Shown here: positions 34,723 through 44,004 of the stretch, one piece after another
How positions within the stretch are numbered: the first letter of the stretch is position 1
Layout of the letters: every line of letters starts with the position of its first letter
DNA from: JALYXV01 sp963791545
GTDB lineage: Bacteria > Actinomycetota > Acidimicrobiia > Acidimicrobiales > Palsa-688
Assembly (NCBI GenBank): GCA_963791545.1
Contig: CAWBSR010000018.1
Span: 372,001-436,000 of the forward strand
Length of the DNA stretch: 64,000 nucleotides
Reading direction: 5' to 3'
Translations under genes and position numbers: made by a program
Notes under the pieces: model-generated
What the model saw: only the letters and a program-made list of their open reading frames with translations
Database searches by the model: none
What the model was told of the DNA's origin: nothing

Positions 34723-36540
34723 ATGACCGATGCCAGCAGTTCGTCCCCCCGAGTCGAGATAGCCGGGAGTTCCCGCCACCTGGATCCGACTTGGGAGCAG
34801 GTCGGGCCCGCCGATCCCAACGCGCCAGCCACCTTGACCGTCTACGTGCGCGACCCTGCCCCCGACGCCCACCCGGAGGGGGCGACGATTAGCCGGGAGG
34901 AGTACCAGAAGGCTCACCGAGCCCGTGACGCCGACATCCAAGCCGTCCTCGACTTCGCGGCGACCTACGGTCTCGCGGTAGGCGACATCAACCGGGAGCG
35001 GCGAAGCGTCCAGGTGAGCGGCACCATCGCCACACTTGGTCAGGCGTTCGGCGTTCAGGTTGCTCTTTACCGCCATCCGGTCGGCGGGGTGTTCCGGGGG
35101 CGGAGCGGACCACTCACGGTGCCCGGCGAGCTGGCCCCCATCATCACGGGGGTTTTCGGGTTGGACAACCGCATGGCGGCCCGGGCCCAGTTTCGCCCGG
35201 CGTCCTCGCCGAAGGTGCAGTACACGCCTCCCCAGGTGGCCCAGGCCTACAACTTCCCGACCAACGCGACCGGGGCGGGGGAGTGTGTCGCCATCATCGA
35301 GTTGGGGGGCGGCTTTCGGGTCGCCGACATCACCGCATTCTTCGGTTCCATCGGCCTCAAGGCCCCCACCGTGGTCGCGGTTTCCGTCGACGGGGGGACC
35401 AACTCGCCCAGCACCGCGGACACTGCCGACGGCGAGGTGATGCTCGACATAGAGGTGGTCGGTGGCCTGGCTCCGGGGGCCAGGATCGCCGTGTACTTCG
35501 CACCCAACACCGAACAAGGATTCGTCGACGCCATCACGACCGCCACCAACGACACGACCAACAAGCCGTCAGTCATCTCCATCAGCTGGGGCGGCCCCGA
35601 GAGCAGCTGGACCCAGCAGGCCACCCAGCAGATCGAGCAGGCGTTCACCGCCGCCACCACCATGGGCGTCACGGTAACGGCCGCCTCCGGGGACAACGGC
35701 TCCACCGATGGTCAGAACGACGGTGCCCAGCATGCCGACTTCCCCGCTTCGGCCCCTCACGCGTTGGGCTGTGGGGGCACCGCCTTGCAGGCGACGGGCG
35801 GCCAGATCACCAGCGAGACCGTCTGGAACAGCGGGGCGGGCGGCGGCGCGACCGGCGGGGGGATCAGCGACCTGTGGCCGGTGCCCAGCTACCAGCAAGG
35901 CATCACCCTGCCCCCGTCCGTCAACGACGGCAAGACCCGGCGGGGGGTCCCCGACGTGTCCGGTGACGCCGACCCGGCCACCGGATGGACGGTCCGGGTG
36001 GACGGCCAGACCATCCCAATCGGCGGCACCAGCGCGGTGGCGCCGATGTGGGCGGGGCTCATCGCCCTGTACAACCAGGCGCTGGGCCAGCCGGTCGGTT
36101 ACCTGCACCCGAAGCTGTACGCCCCGGCGGCCGCGGCCACCTTCTTCGACATCACCCAGGGCAACAACGGCGCCTACAGCGCCGGGCCCGGCTGGGACGC
36201 CTGCACCGGGCTCGGCTCGCCCAATGGGGCGGCCCTGCTGGCCGTCCTCCAGGGCACCACGGGCGGCGGTGGTGGTGGCGGCACAGGCGGCGGTGGTGGT
36301 GGCGGCACAGGCGGCGGTGGTGGTGGCGGCACAGGCGGCGGTGGTGGTGGCGGCACAGGCGGAGGCGGAGGCGGAGGCGGCGGCACCGGCGGCGGAGGCG
36401 GCGGCACCGGAGGCGGAGGAGGAGGAGGAGGCAAGGGCGGGCCGGGCGGCGGCAAGCACCACAAGAAGCACCACCATGACGCAGAAGGTGGTGAGAGCGA
36501 GGACGATACCGATGACTCCCCGGACGAGGCCTATCAGTAG
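34723..36540 (+). CDS. S53 family (kumamolisin-like) serine-carboxyl peptidase with glycine/histidine tail
   Basis: 605 residues. Pro-domain to about 165 (REEYQKAHRARDADI, VQVSGTIATLGQAFG), then the sedolisin catalytic domain with Glu238 and Asp242 (GEVMLDIEVVG), the oxyanion Asp in ASGDNGS (about 324) and Ser437 in GGTSAVAPMWAG; the calcium-site sequence DITQGNNG lies near its end. These enzymes self-process and work at acid pH. No signal peptide is visible, so export is unclear. After about 513 there is a poly-Gly/Thr linker coded by 24-bp repeats, then KHHKKHHHD and an acidic end. Confidence 0.92.
   Translation: MTDASSSSPRVEIAGSSRHLDPTWEQVGPADPNAPATLTVYVRDPAPDAHPEGATISREEYQKAHRARDADIQAVLDFAATYGLAVGDINRERRSVQVSGTIATLGQAFGVQVALYRHPVGGVFRGRSGPLTVPGELAPIITGVFGLDNRMAARAQFRPASSPKVQYTPPQVAQAYNFPTNATGAGECVAIIELGGGFRVADITAFFGSIGLKAPTVVAVSVDGGTNSPSTADTADGEVMLDIEVVGGLAPGARIAVYFAPNTEQGFVDAITTATNDTTNKPSVISISWGGPESSWTQQATQQIEQAFTAATTMGVTVTAASGDNGSTDGQNDGAQHADFPASAPHALGCGGTALQATGGQITSETVWNSGAGGGATGGGISDLWPVPSYQQGITLPPSVNDGKTRRGVPDVSGDADPATGWTVRVDGQTIPIGGTSAVAPMWAGLIALYNQALGQPVGYLHPKLYAPAAAATFFDITQGNNGAYSAGPGWDACTGLGSPNGAALLAVLQGTTGGGGGGGTGGGGGGGTGGGGGGGTGGGGGGGTGGGGGGGGGTGGGGGGTGGGGGGGGKGGPGGGKHHKKHHHDAEGGESEDDTDDSPDEAYQ
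36262..36357 (+). repeat. Four 24-bp repeats encoding a polyglycine linker
   Basis: Unit ggcggcggtggtggtggcgg followed by caca is repeated four times without mismatch, coding (GGGGGGGT)n in the S53 peptidase. Degenerate GGA/GGC-rich copies continue to about 36440. Confidence 0.9.
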
Positions 36541-36604
36541 GGCCGGGCGGGACCGGTATGGTCCCCCACCCGGACCTACCCCGGACCGTAGGCTCTGACC
36601 CGCC

Positions 36605-38266
36605 ATGCCCGTCTATGCCGCCGAGGAGTGGACCGACGCCGAGGCCGAGATCCTCCGCCGGTACTTCACCAATCTGGACCAGCCGGTCTTCGCCCTGGTC
36701 AATCTGCCCGAGATCGTCAAGGGCGCGCTTTTCGCCCGGTACTCCCGTTCCCCCAAGAGCCTGCGGCGGTTGTTCCTGGACGAGTTCGTGGGCGAGCTCG
36801 ACATCAGCGGCGACCACAGCATCGACGCCACCGTCGGCCTGGTCCGGGCCGAGCAGCTCTATGACCGGGTGTTCTTCGAGTACGGCGACGACTCGGTGGC
36901 CCAGCTGGGCGGAGTGCACCTGGCGTGCGAGCAGACGTCCAATCTCCTCACCAAGGTTCTCGAGTGGGGCCGGCTCATGGCGTACATGGAGCAGTCGACC
37001 CGCTACATCGCCTACGACGCCCGCCTGAGCAACGGCCGGTACCGGTACTTCCGGGACCCCGAGATCCTGGCCTCGCCGCTCGGCGCCCGTTACGTCGGCG
37101 ACATGGACCGGATGTTCGACACCTACGGCGCCCTGGTCCCGGTGCTCCAGGGCTGGTTCGCCAAGCAGTTCCCCAAGACCGCCGGCGATTCCGACTTCAG
37201 CTACCGCCGGTCGATCCGGGCCAAGGCCTTCGACGCCCTGCGGGGCCTCCTCCCCGCCGCCGCCACATCCAACGTCGGCATCTACGGCACCGGGCAGGCT
37301 TACGAGGCGCTGCTCCTGCGGATGCGAGCCCACCCGCTGCCCGAGGCCCGGGCCTACGCCGATTTGATCCTGACCGAGTTGCGCAAGGTGATCCCGTCGT
37401 TCCTGCGCCGTATCGACGTGCCCGACCGAGGGGGCGCCTGGTCGGCGTACCTGGAGAAGAACCATCAGGCGATGCAGGACCTCGCCGATGCCCTCTTCGC
37501 CGGTGAGCCGGACACGGCGTTCGAGGGCGGGGTCCTCCCCGGGGAGCCGACGGTGGCGGGCGCGCCGGATGTCACCCTGGTCGACTGGGACCCCGACGGC
37601 GAGATAAAGACCATCGCCGCCATGCTGTACCCCTACACCGATTTGAGCGAAGCCACCCTCCTGGCCCAGGTGGAGGCCATGTCGGTCGACGAGCGCCTCG
37701 ACGTGATCCGGACCTACGCCGGCGAGCGCACCAACCGGCGCCACCGGCCGGGCCGGGCCCTCGAGCGCACCATGTACCGATTCGACGTGCTCTCGGACTA
37801 CGGCGCCTTCCGCGACCTCCAGCGCCACCGCATGTTGACCATCGAATGGCAGAACCTGACACCCGAACACGGCTACACCCGGCCGGCCGCGGTGGTGTCG
37901 GCGGGCTGCGAGGCGGAGTACCACGCCTCCATGGTGCGCTCGGCGCAGCTCCACGACGACCTCGACGCCCGCTTCGGGCCGACCCAGGCGGCCTACGCGG
38001 TGGCATTGGCCTTCCGGGTTCGCTACGTCATGCAGTTCAACGCCCGGGAAGCCATGCACATGATCGAACTGCGGACCACCCCCCAGGGCCACCCCGAGTA
38101 TCGCAAGGTGTGCCAGGAGATGTACCGCCTCATCGACGAGACGGCGGGCCACCACGCCCTGGCCCGACTCATGTCCTTCGTGGATCGCGAAGACTACGAG
38201 CTCGACACCCTCGAGCGTCTGGCGGGCGAGCGCCGGGCCGAGCAGCGCCGGCCCAAGAGCCCGTAG
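36605..38266 (+). CDS. FAD-dependent thymidylate synthase (ThyX) family, two-domain form
   Basis: 553 residues, about twice a normal ThyX. The first half has FEYGDDSVAQLGG (about 91-103) and YMEQSTRYIAYD (127-138); the second has LQRHRMLTIEWQNLTP (about 404-419) and FRVRYVMQFNAREAMHMIEL. The usual RHR...S...SxRY signature is thus split between halves. It may make dTMP from dUMP with methylene-tetrahydrofolate, but each half keeps only part of the site. TAGGCT (36589-36594) is 10 bases upstream. Confidence 0.8.
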   Translation: MPVYAAEEWTDAEAEILRRYFTNLDQPVFALVNLPEIVKGALFARYSRSPKSLRRLFLDEFVGELDISGDHSIDATVGLVRAEQLYDRVFFEYGDDSVAQLGGVHLACEQTSNLLTKVLEWGRLMAYMEQSTRYIAYDARLSNGRYRYFRDPEILASPLGARYVGDMDRMFDTYGALVPVLQGWFAKQFPKTAGDSDFSYRRSIRAKAFDALRGLLPAAATSNVGIYGTGQAYEALLLRMRAHPLPEARAYADLILTELRKVIPSFLRRIDVPDRGGAWSAYLEKNHQAMQDLADALFAGEPDTAFEGGVLPGEPTVAGAPDVTLVDWDPDGEIKTIAAMLYPYTDLSEATLLAQVEAMSVDERLDVIRTYAGERTNRRHRPGRALERTMYRFDVLSDYGAFRDLQRHRMLTIEWQNLTPEHGYTRPAAVVSAGCEAEYHASMVRSAQLHDDLDARFGPTQAAYAVALAFRVRYVMQFNAREAMHMIELRTTPQGHPEYRKVCQEMYRLIDETAGHHALARLMSFVDREDYELDTLERLAGERRAEQRRPKSP

Positions 38267-38612
38267 TCGGGAACGACCCTCGCCGACACCGGCCCCGTCG
38301 GGCGGGCGTTGGCTGTGGCGTCGACACAGACACCAGCGCTTCTGACGCCGGCCTCTAGCCAGACCCCGGCGTTTCGATGAGGCCGGCCTCCCCAGCGCCG
38401 CGATCTGCGGGCGCGTCATGCCCTACCCCCAAGGCGGCGGAGACCGGCCTCCCAGGTCGCCGCCGCCGACTGGAGCGTGACACTTCATGAAAGGGTAACT
38501 ATCAACACTAGAGTGAGTAGAGTTAATCCTGTTGTTGGTGTTGATGTTGAGGTTGCTGTGGCTGAAGTGACGGTGTAGGGTTCTCGCCCGGGGCGGAGAG
38601 AGGGGAACCGCC
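38267..38612. other. 346-base intergenic region upstream of the LysM gene
   Basis: First about 210 bases are GC-rich with no open frame worth keeping. From 38480 to 38570 the sequence is unusually AT-rich for the window. It holds the direct repeat TAGAGT-GAG-TAGAGTT (near 38510) and a run of GTTG-type hexamers. A promoter for the LysM gene is likely here; GAGAGAGGGG ahead of 38613 is its ribosome site. I could not support a known riboswitch. Confidence 0.5.
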
Positions 38613-39401
38613 ATGCCTCGAACATCTCTCCGCCGAACCGGCGCCGCGGTGCTGCTGGCCGCAGTTGTGCTGCTGGCCGGCCAGGCCGGCTTCGGGCAGT
38701 CGGGGTCCCGCCGGGCCGTCACGGTCAAGTGGGGCGACACCCTGTGGGGTCTGTCCCGGCGCTACCGCGTGAGCATGAACCGCTTGGCCACCGCCAACCA
38801 CATGAAGGTGTCGGACATGCTCCTGGCGGGCCGGACCCTCTACCTGCCGTCGGGAGCCGGGGGCGCGAGCTCACCGAGCCCCCCGACGGCCACGGGGACT
38901 TCCATCGATCCACGTCTCGTGGAGCGCACCTTCTGCTCGACCTACAAGCCGCCGACCGGCCGGGGCCGGCTCCCGGCGGCCCTGGCCGCCGACCCGGCCC
39001 GCCTGGCGTTGCGCCCCCTGTTCGCCAAGTGGGCCAAGCTGTACGGCGTCCCCCTCGACCTCATCGAAGCCGAGGCCTGGCAGGAGTCGGGGTGGACCAA
39101 CTCCGCGGTATCCCCCGACGGCGCCCGGGGAATCGGTCAGCTGCTGCCGCCGACCGCGGACTTCGTCAACCAATCCCTGGGCACCAACCTGAAGCTGAGC
39201 GTCCCGTCCGACAACATCCAGTTGATGGCGGCGTTCCTCGGCTCACTCCTGCGCGCCACCGGGGGACAGGTCTGCGGCGCCGTGGCGTCCTATTACCAGG
39301 GCTTTGCCACCCTGCAGCGCTATGGGGTACTCCCGGTGAGCCAGGTGTACGTGCGCAACGTGTTGAGCCTGCGGCCCCTCTTCGCCTCAACTCGGGGGTG
39401 A
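38613..39401 (+). CDS. LysM-domain lytic transglycosylase
   Basis: 262 residues: signal peptide (1-28), LysM motif (about 36-80, VTVKWGDTLWGLSRRYRVSM), then an SLT-like domain with the catalytic Glu in EAEAWQESGW, the GARGIGQLLP strand and SYYQGFATL. It should cut peptidoglycan outside the membrane. Monocistronic. A secreted wall-remodelling enzyme. Confidence 0.88.
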   Translation: MPRTSLRRTGAAVLLAAVVLLAGQAGFGQSGSRRAVTVKWGDTLWGLSRRYRVSMNRLATANHMKVSDMLLAGRTLYLPSGAGGASSPSPPTATGTSIDPRLVERTFCSTYKPPTGRGRLPAALAADPARLALRPLFAKWAKLYGVPLDLIEAEAWQESGWTNSAVSPDGARGIGQLLPPTADFVNQSLGTNLKLSVPSDNIQLMAAFLGSLLRATGGQVCGAVASYYQGFATLQRYGVLPVSQVYVRNVLSLRPLFASTRG

Positions 39402-39983
39402 GCAGATGTTTGGGCCGATCCGGATGACGGTTCCCCGACCAACTGCCAAATCGGACAATGTTTCACCCGGACAGGGGAAATTTTCGCGCCTTCCTGACCA
39501 GCAACGATGCACGAACCAGCAGGTCAAGACCCCGAAGAGGCGCTTGACGGGCCTCTCTGAGTGTGCGACAACTTGTGGCACCTCGCACGCCTTCCTCGAG
39601 CAGGCGCGCGAGGCGGGGGTGGCTCGGAGCGCCCAGTAGACAACGTTCGCACGCAGATACCCGCTCGGCTTCGGCCCGGGGGGTGACTGTTGGGGGACGG
39701 ACCCAAAGGCGCTCCGGGTCGCCCTGCACCTCCGGGTGCCGGGCAGCCCCCGGCGCGCCCGAAGAGCCGCGGACCGGGGCCCACGCCACCACGCCCGCGT
39801 GGCGCGGACCGGGCCCCCGCCACCACGCCCGCGTCGCGCGGACCGGGGCCCCCGCCACCACGGCCTCCCACCCCGGTGAGCCCGCCCAGGCGAGGACACC
39901 AGTTATTCGCCCTGCCGCCCGGAATTCTGTCGTTACTCTTCAGTAGACTTCCGTGGCCAGCATTCCTCAGGGGGGATTTGTAG
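39402..39983. other. 582-base intergenic region upstream of the Mce operon
   Basis: No convincing gene; a 77-codon frame at 39406-39639 has no homology or ribosome site. From 39768 there are nearly three copies of a GC repeat of about 34 bases (to 39872). The last 85 bases are less GC-rich, with TAGACT (39944-39949) as a possible -10 for the Mce operon and AGGGGGGAT as ribosome site before GTG 39984. Confidence 0.5.
39768..39872. repeat. About three copies of a 34-base GC-rich repeat
   Basis: Units share cgcggaccgggg/ccc, then gccaccacgcccgcgt, with a few substitutions. Lies in the leader region of the Mce operon. Non-coding as far as I can see. Confidence 0.75.
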
Positions 39984-40892
39984 GTGGCGCACAATCGGAC
40001 AGCCGCGAACTCGCCTTACCCGATCGGGGGCCAGGGAGGCAGCCCGGACTCACGGCTGGCCGCCCGGCCAACCGAGGCGATCATCTCGCTGCGTGGAGTG
40101 ACCAAGTCCTTCGGTCGCCACACCGTGCTCCAGGACATCAGCTTCGACGTCCCCAAGGGTCACATCACCTGCATCCTGGGTCCCTCAGGGACCGGCAAGT
40201 CGGTCCTCCTCAAGAACATCCTGGGCCTGCTGCGGCCCGACCGCGGTGAGATCTGGGTCGACGGCGAGCAGACGGTGGGAATGGGTGAGAAGGACATGTA
40301 CCGAGTCCGGCGCAAGTTCGGAGTGCTGTTTCAGGACGGCGCCTTGTTCGGGTCCATGAGCTTGTACGACAACATTGCCTTCCCGCTCCGCGAGCACACC
40401 AAGAAGCCCGAGCGCGAGATCAAGGACATCGTTTTCGAGAAGGCCCGCATGGTGGGGCTGCTGGACCACCTGAAAAAGGCTCCGGGCGAGGTCTCCGGGG
40501 GTATGAAGAAGCGGGCCGGGCTGGCCCGGGCGCTGGTCATGGAACCCGAGATCGTATTGTTCGACGAGCCCGATTCCGGCCTCGACCCGGTGCGGGTCGC
40601 CTACCTGGACGAACTGGTCGTCGACGTCCAGGCCAGGACCGGGGCCACCTTCTTCATCATCACCCACAACATCGCCTCGGTGATGCGCACGGCGGAGTAC
40701 ATGGGGATCCTGTTTCGTTCCGGCCTGGTGCGTTTCGCCTCCAAGGATGAGATGGTGGCGGACCCCAACCCGATCATCCGCCAGTTCCTCGCCGGGCGGG
40801 CCAGGGGTCCCATCGGTATGGATGAGATGGTCGGCGACAACGAGGGAGAGTGGACCACGGAGTACACCGACGACCAGATCATGACGGTGTAA
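39984..40892 (+). CDS. mceG: Mce transporter ATPase (MlaF/MceG type)
   Basis: 302 residues, ABC ATPase: Walker A GPSGTGKSVLLK, Q-loop VLFQDGALFGSMS, signature VSGGMKKRAGLAR, Walker B IVLFDEPDSGLDP, switch His in FIITHNI. The family-specific 'FQDGALFGS' and C-terminal extension mark it as the energiser of Mce/Mla lipid importers. GTG start. First gene of the operon. Confidence 0.93.
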   Translation: MAHNRTAANSPYPIGGQGGSPDSRLAARPTEAIISLRGVTKSFGRHTVLQDISFDVPKGHITCILGPSGTGKSVLLKNILGLLRPDRGEIWVDGEQTVGMGEKDMYRVRRKFGVLFQDGALFGSMSLYDNIAFPLREHTKKPEREIKDIVFEKARMVGLLDHLKKAPGEVSGGMKKRAGLARALVMEPEIVLFDEPDSGLDPVRVAYLDELVVDVQARTGATFFIITHNIASVMRTAEYMGILFRSGLVRFASKDEMVADPNPIIRQFLAGRARGPIGMDEMVGDNEGEWTTEYTDDQIMTV

Positions 40893-41019
40893 CGGGGTTG
40901 ACCGATCAGACGATCGTGCCCCGCCACCGCCGGGCACCAACCTGGCCGGCACTGGCGGCAGGAACGGAAGGACCGGAAGTACCGGCCGGCCCGGCCGATC
41001 CGGAGGGACGACGACTCTG

Positions 41020-41802
41020 ATGGCGTCGACGTTCGTCAGCAAGCCGCAGACCCTCGTCCGCGAGACCGGGAACATGTTCGCAGTGGCCCTGGAAGGCCTG
41101 CGGGCCACGTTCGGAATCCACGACTGGTTCGGGGAGTACGTCGACCAGTGCTGGTTCATCGCCAAGGTGACCTGCTTGCCCGTCATCCTGATCGCCATCC
41201 CTTTCGGCATGGTCATCGCCTTGGATGTGGGCTCGTTCAACCAGCAGTTAGGGGCCCAGTCGGCGACCGGGGCGGTCATGCTGCTGGCCATCGTCCGGGA
41301 GGCGGCGCCGGTGGCGGCCGCCCTCATGATCGCGGGCGCCGGGGGCTCCGCCATGACGGCCGACATCGGCTCCCGCAAGATCCGCGACGAGATCGCGGCC
41401 ATGGAGGTCATGGGCATCAACCCCATCCACCGCCTGGTCACCCCCCGCCTGTGGGCGGCGGCCACCGTCAGCCTCCTGCTGGTCTCGCTGGTCGGGGTGG
41501 CCGGGCTGGCGGGCGGCTACCTGTTCAACGTCGATGTGCAGCATGTCACCGCGGGTGCCTACTTCTCCGGTTTCACCACCCTGGCCCAGCTGGCTGACCT
41601 GTGGTCGGCCCTGGCCAAAGCGTTCGTCTTCGGGCTGATCGCCGCCATGGTGGCCTGCTACAAGGGCCTGTACTGCAAAGGGGGCCCCAAAGGCGTCGGC
41701 GACGCGGTCAACCAGGCCGTCGTGATCGCGTTCATCCTCATCTTCTTCGCCAACTTCATCATGACCTCGCTGTACTTCGCCCTCGTGCCCCAGAAGTTGT
41801 AG
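41020..41802 (+). CDS. Mce permease YrbE-A (MlaE family)
   Basis: 260 residues, five to six membrane helices, with the MlaE motifs AAPVAAALMIAGAGGSAMTA, DIGSRKIRDEIAAMEVMGI and the C-terminal CYKGLYCKGGPKGVG. Couples MceG to the Mce hexamer. 127 bases after mceG. Confidence 0.92.
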   Translation: MASTFVSKPQTLVRETGNMFAVALEGLRATFGIHDWFGEYVDQCWFIAKVTCLPVILIAIPFGMVIALDVGSFNQQLGAQSATGAVMLLAIVREAAPVAAALMIAGAGGSAMTADIGSRKIRDEIAAMEVMGINPIHRLVTPRLWAAATVSLLLVSLVGVAGLAGGYLFNVDVQHVTAGAYFSGFTTLAQLADLWSALAKAFVFGLIAAMVACYKGLYCKGGPKGVGDAVNQAVVIAFILIFFANFIMTSLYFALVPQKL

Positions 41803-41856
41803 ATGACCGTCGCCCGCCGCCATTTCCACGCCGAGGCGCCGTGGCCACCCGCATAG
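41803..41856 (+). other. 17-residue mini-ORF bridging the two permease genes
   Basis: ATG immediately follows the TAG of the first permease (TAGATG) and the frame ends at 41856, inside the second permease gene whose GTG is 41841. It may only carry terminating ribosomes to the next start. Chance is a real alternative. Confidence 0.3.
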
Positions 41857-42809
41857 CTCCGCCCCCCGGACCCGCCCCCGTCCCCGACCCCGGGACCGGC
41901 TCCGGCGGCGGCCGTAGCGGGGGGCCGGCCCCGAGCCCTGGTCCGAGCGGAGGCTCTCGCGCCGGGCGGGCATTGCGGGCCCGCCCCCGGCCGCTGGGCG
42001 GGGTCATCGGGATCTTCGCCGAGGCCGGCGCCCAGCTGGCCTTCTATCTCCGCATCATCGGCGACATCCTCACCGGCAAAGTGGTCCGGCGGCGCTACGC
42101 CAGCATGGTGTTCTCCCTGATGAGCGATATCGCCATCGGCGCCGGCGCCCTCATCGTCGGGGGCGGGATGATCTTCGTGATCTTCTCGATGTCGTTCTTC
42201 ACCGGCACCGAGGTGGGGCTGCAGGGTTTCAAGGGTCTCCAGGCCATCGGGGCCCAGGCTTTCACGGGCCTCATCGGGGCCTTCGCCAACACGAGGGAAA
42301 TCACCCCGTTGATCGCCGGCGTCGCCTTCGCGGCCCAGGTCGGCGCCGGGTTCACCGCCGAGCTCGGGGCCATGCGGATCTCCGATGAGATCGACGCCCT
42401 CGAGGTGATGTCGGTCAACAGCGTCGTGTACCTGGTGTGCACCCGGGTGATCGCGGCCGCCCTCTGTGTCATCCCGCTGTACCTGCTGTCGCTGATCGCC
42501 AGCTTCTACGCCACCGAGGTCGTGACGACCAAGTTCTTCGGGCTGTCGCCCGGCGTCTACCACCACTACTTCCGCCTCTACCTGCCGCCGATCGACATCT
42601 TCTACAGCGTGTGCAAGGCGACCCTGTTCGCGGTGGTCGTCTCCATGATCCACTGCTATTACGGCTTCACCGCCTCGGGGGGACCGGCGGGCGTCGGTGT
42701 CGCGGTGGGCCGGGCCATCCGGGCCAGCATCGTTACCGTCGTGATCCTCAACCTGATCCTCTCGATCCTGTTCTGGGGTGGCGGCAACACCGTGAAGATC
42801 GCCGGATGA
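41841..42809 (+). CDS. Mce permease YrbE-B (MlaE family)
   Basis: 322 residues. A Pro/Gly-rich cytosolic N-terminus (to about 55) precedes an MlaE domain: FAAQVGAGFTAELGAMRISD, EIDALEVMSVNSVVYLV and the C-terminal HCYYGFTASGGPAGVG. GTG 41841 is the first start after the mini-ORF; the longer frame upstream is a shadow. Forms the heterodimeric channel with the first permease. Confidence 0.9.
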   Translation: MATRIAPPPGPAPVPDPGTGSGGGRSGGPAPSPGPSGGSRAGRALRARPRPLGGVIGIFAEAGAQLAFYLRIIGDILTGKVVRRRYASMVFSLMSDIAIGAGALIVGGGMIFVIFSMSFFTGTEVGLQGFKGLQAIGAQAFTGLIGAFANTREITPLIAGVAFAAQVGAGFTAELGAMRISDEIDALEVMSVNSVVYLVCTRVIAAALCVIPLYLLSLIASFYATEVVTTKFFGLSPGVYHHYFRLYLPPIDIFYSVCKATLFAVVVSMIHCYYGFTASGGPAGVGVAVGRAIRASIVTVVILNLILSILFWGGGNTVKIAG

Positions 42810-42816
42810 GCGAGCC

Positions 42817-44004
42817 ATGAACGGCGAACGGGTTGTTCACGCCCTTACCGGCCTTATCGCCCTGATGATGTTCCTGGCCGCCGTATACATCGGGGTCCTG
42901 TACACCAACGGCGACCGGTTCCAATCGTTGCGCAGCCTGTACGCCAGCTTTGACGCAGCCGGCCAGGGCCTACAGGCCAAGTCCGACGTCAAGATCCACG
43001 GGGTCACCATCGGCGCCGTCAAGTTTGTCAAGCTGGTCAACAATCGCGCCCTGGTCAAGATGGAGATCGACCGCAGCCAGCAGGTACCCAAGGACTCCGT
43101 CGCCGCCATCAAGCCCAAGACCCTCTTCGGCGAGAAGTTCGTGGACATCGAGCCGGCCAACACTGCGGTCGAGGTGGCCGGCCCGTTCCTCGGCGACGGT
43201 GGCTACGTCGCCAAGACGCTCCCGACCCGCGGCACCGAGCTCGAGGACGTTTTGGCAGCCGCCTATCCGATCCTGTCCAAGATCGATCCCAACCAGCTGA
43301 CCACCGTGCTCGACACCCTGGCCCGGGCCGGCCAGGGCGAGGGCCCCGCCATCAACCGCCAGCTGGGCAACTTCCAACAGCTGGCCGACGTGGCGGTGGC
43401 CCACAACCTCGACACCCAGCAACTCCTTTCCGACTTCTCGTTGCTCAGCAACTCCATCGCCAACGACGCCCCCAACATCGTGGCCCTGGCCAAATCGCTC
43501 AACTTGGTCCTGCCCCAGGTCACCGCCCGGGGCGATGAGATCACGACCATCCTGGGCAACCTGTCCCGGGTGTCCAACGACACCGCCAACCTGCTCGACG
43601 CCAACCGGCTGGCCCAGGACAAGCTGATCCTCGAGGGGGGCCAGGTGCTGGGCACCCTCGTGCCCCGGCTGAGCGAAGTCGATCCCACCATCGTCGGCAT
43701 CCGTCAGTTCGTCCAGATGCTCACCGAGATCGGCCACGTCCCCTACGGCCCGGGCACGGTGCTCGGCGCCGTCAAGTTGGTCCTGGGCGGCGGCTGCACC
43801 TTCGCCCAGGTCACCCCCTGCGTCCCCGGCGGCCAGCCCACCGCCAAGGTCGGCCCCCCGGCGGCGGCCACGGCGCCGCGGGCCGCCGCCACGACGCCCG
43901 CCGCCGGCCCCGGGGCTGTCCCGCCGGGCCTGGCCCCCGGCCTCCCCCAGGTGGTCCAGGGGGTCGGCAACCTCCTCAAGCTGCTCGGGGGGTTGGGCAA
44001 GTGA
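42817..44004 (+). CDS. Mce-family substrate-binding protein A
   Basis: 395 residues: one N-terminal membrane helix, then the Mce/MlaD domain (LYASFDAAGQGLQAKSDVKI, HGVTIGAVKFVKLVNNRAL, KTLFGEKFVDIEP), a long helical region (to about 320) and an Ala/Pro-rich tail. One of six subunits of a periplasmic lipid tunnel. Confidence 0.92.
   Translation: MNGERVVHALTGLIALMMFLAAVYIGVLYTNGDRFQSLRSLYASFDAAGQGLQAKSDVKIHGVTIGAVKFVKLVNNRALVKMEIDRSQQVPKDSVAAIKPKTLFGEKFVDIEPANTAVEVAGPFLGDGGYVAKTLPTRGTELEDVLAAAYPILSKIDPNQLTTVLDTLARAGQGEGPAINRQLGNFQQLADVAVAHNLDTQQLLSDFSLLSNSIANDAPNIVALAKSLNLVLPQVTARGDEITTILGNLSRVSNDTANLLDANRLAQDKLILEGGQVLGTLVPRLSEVDPTIVGIRQFVQMLTEIGHVPYGPGTVLGAVKLVLGGGCTFAQVTPCVPGGQPTAKVGPPAAATAPRAAATTPAAGPGAVPPGLAPGLPQVVQGVGNLLKLLGGLGK

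Noticed and set aside
38570..38612. Cyclic-di-AMP (ydaO) riboswitch before the LysM gene
   Set aside because: GGGGAACC near the start looked suggestive, but the stems and the conserved 5' half are not recognisable; the sequence is better read as a ribosome site.
39406..39639. 77-codon gene upstream of the Mce operon
   Set aside because: No ribosome site, no family resemblance and no neighbour coupling.
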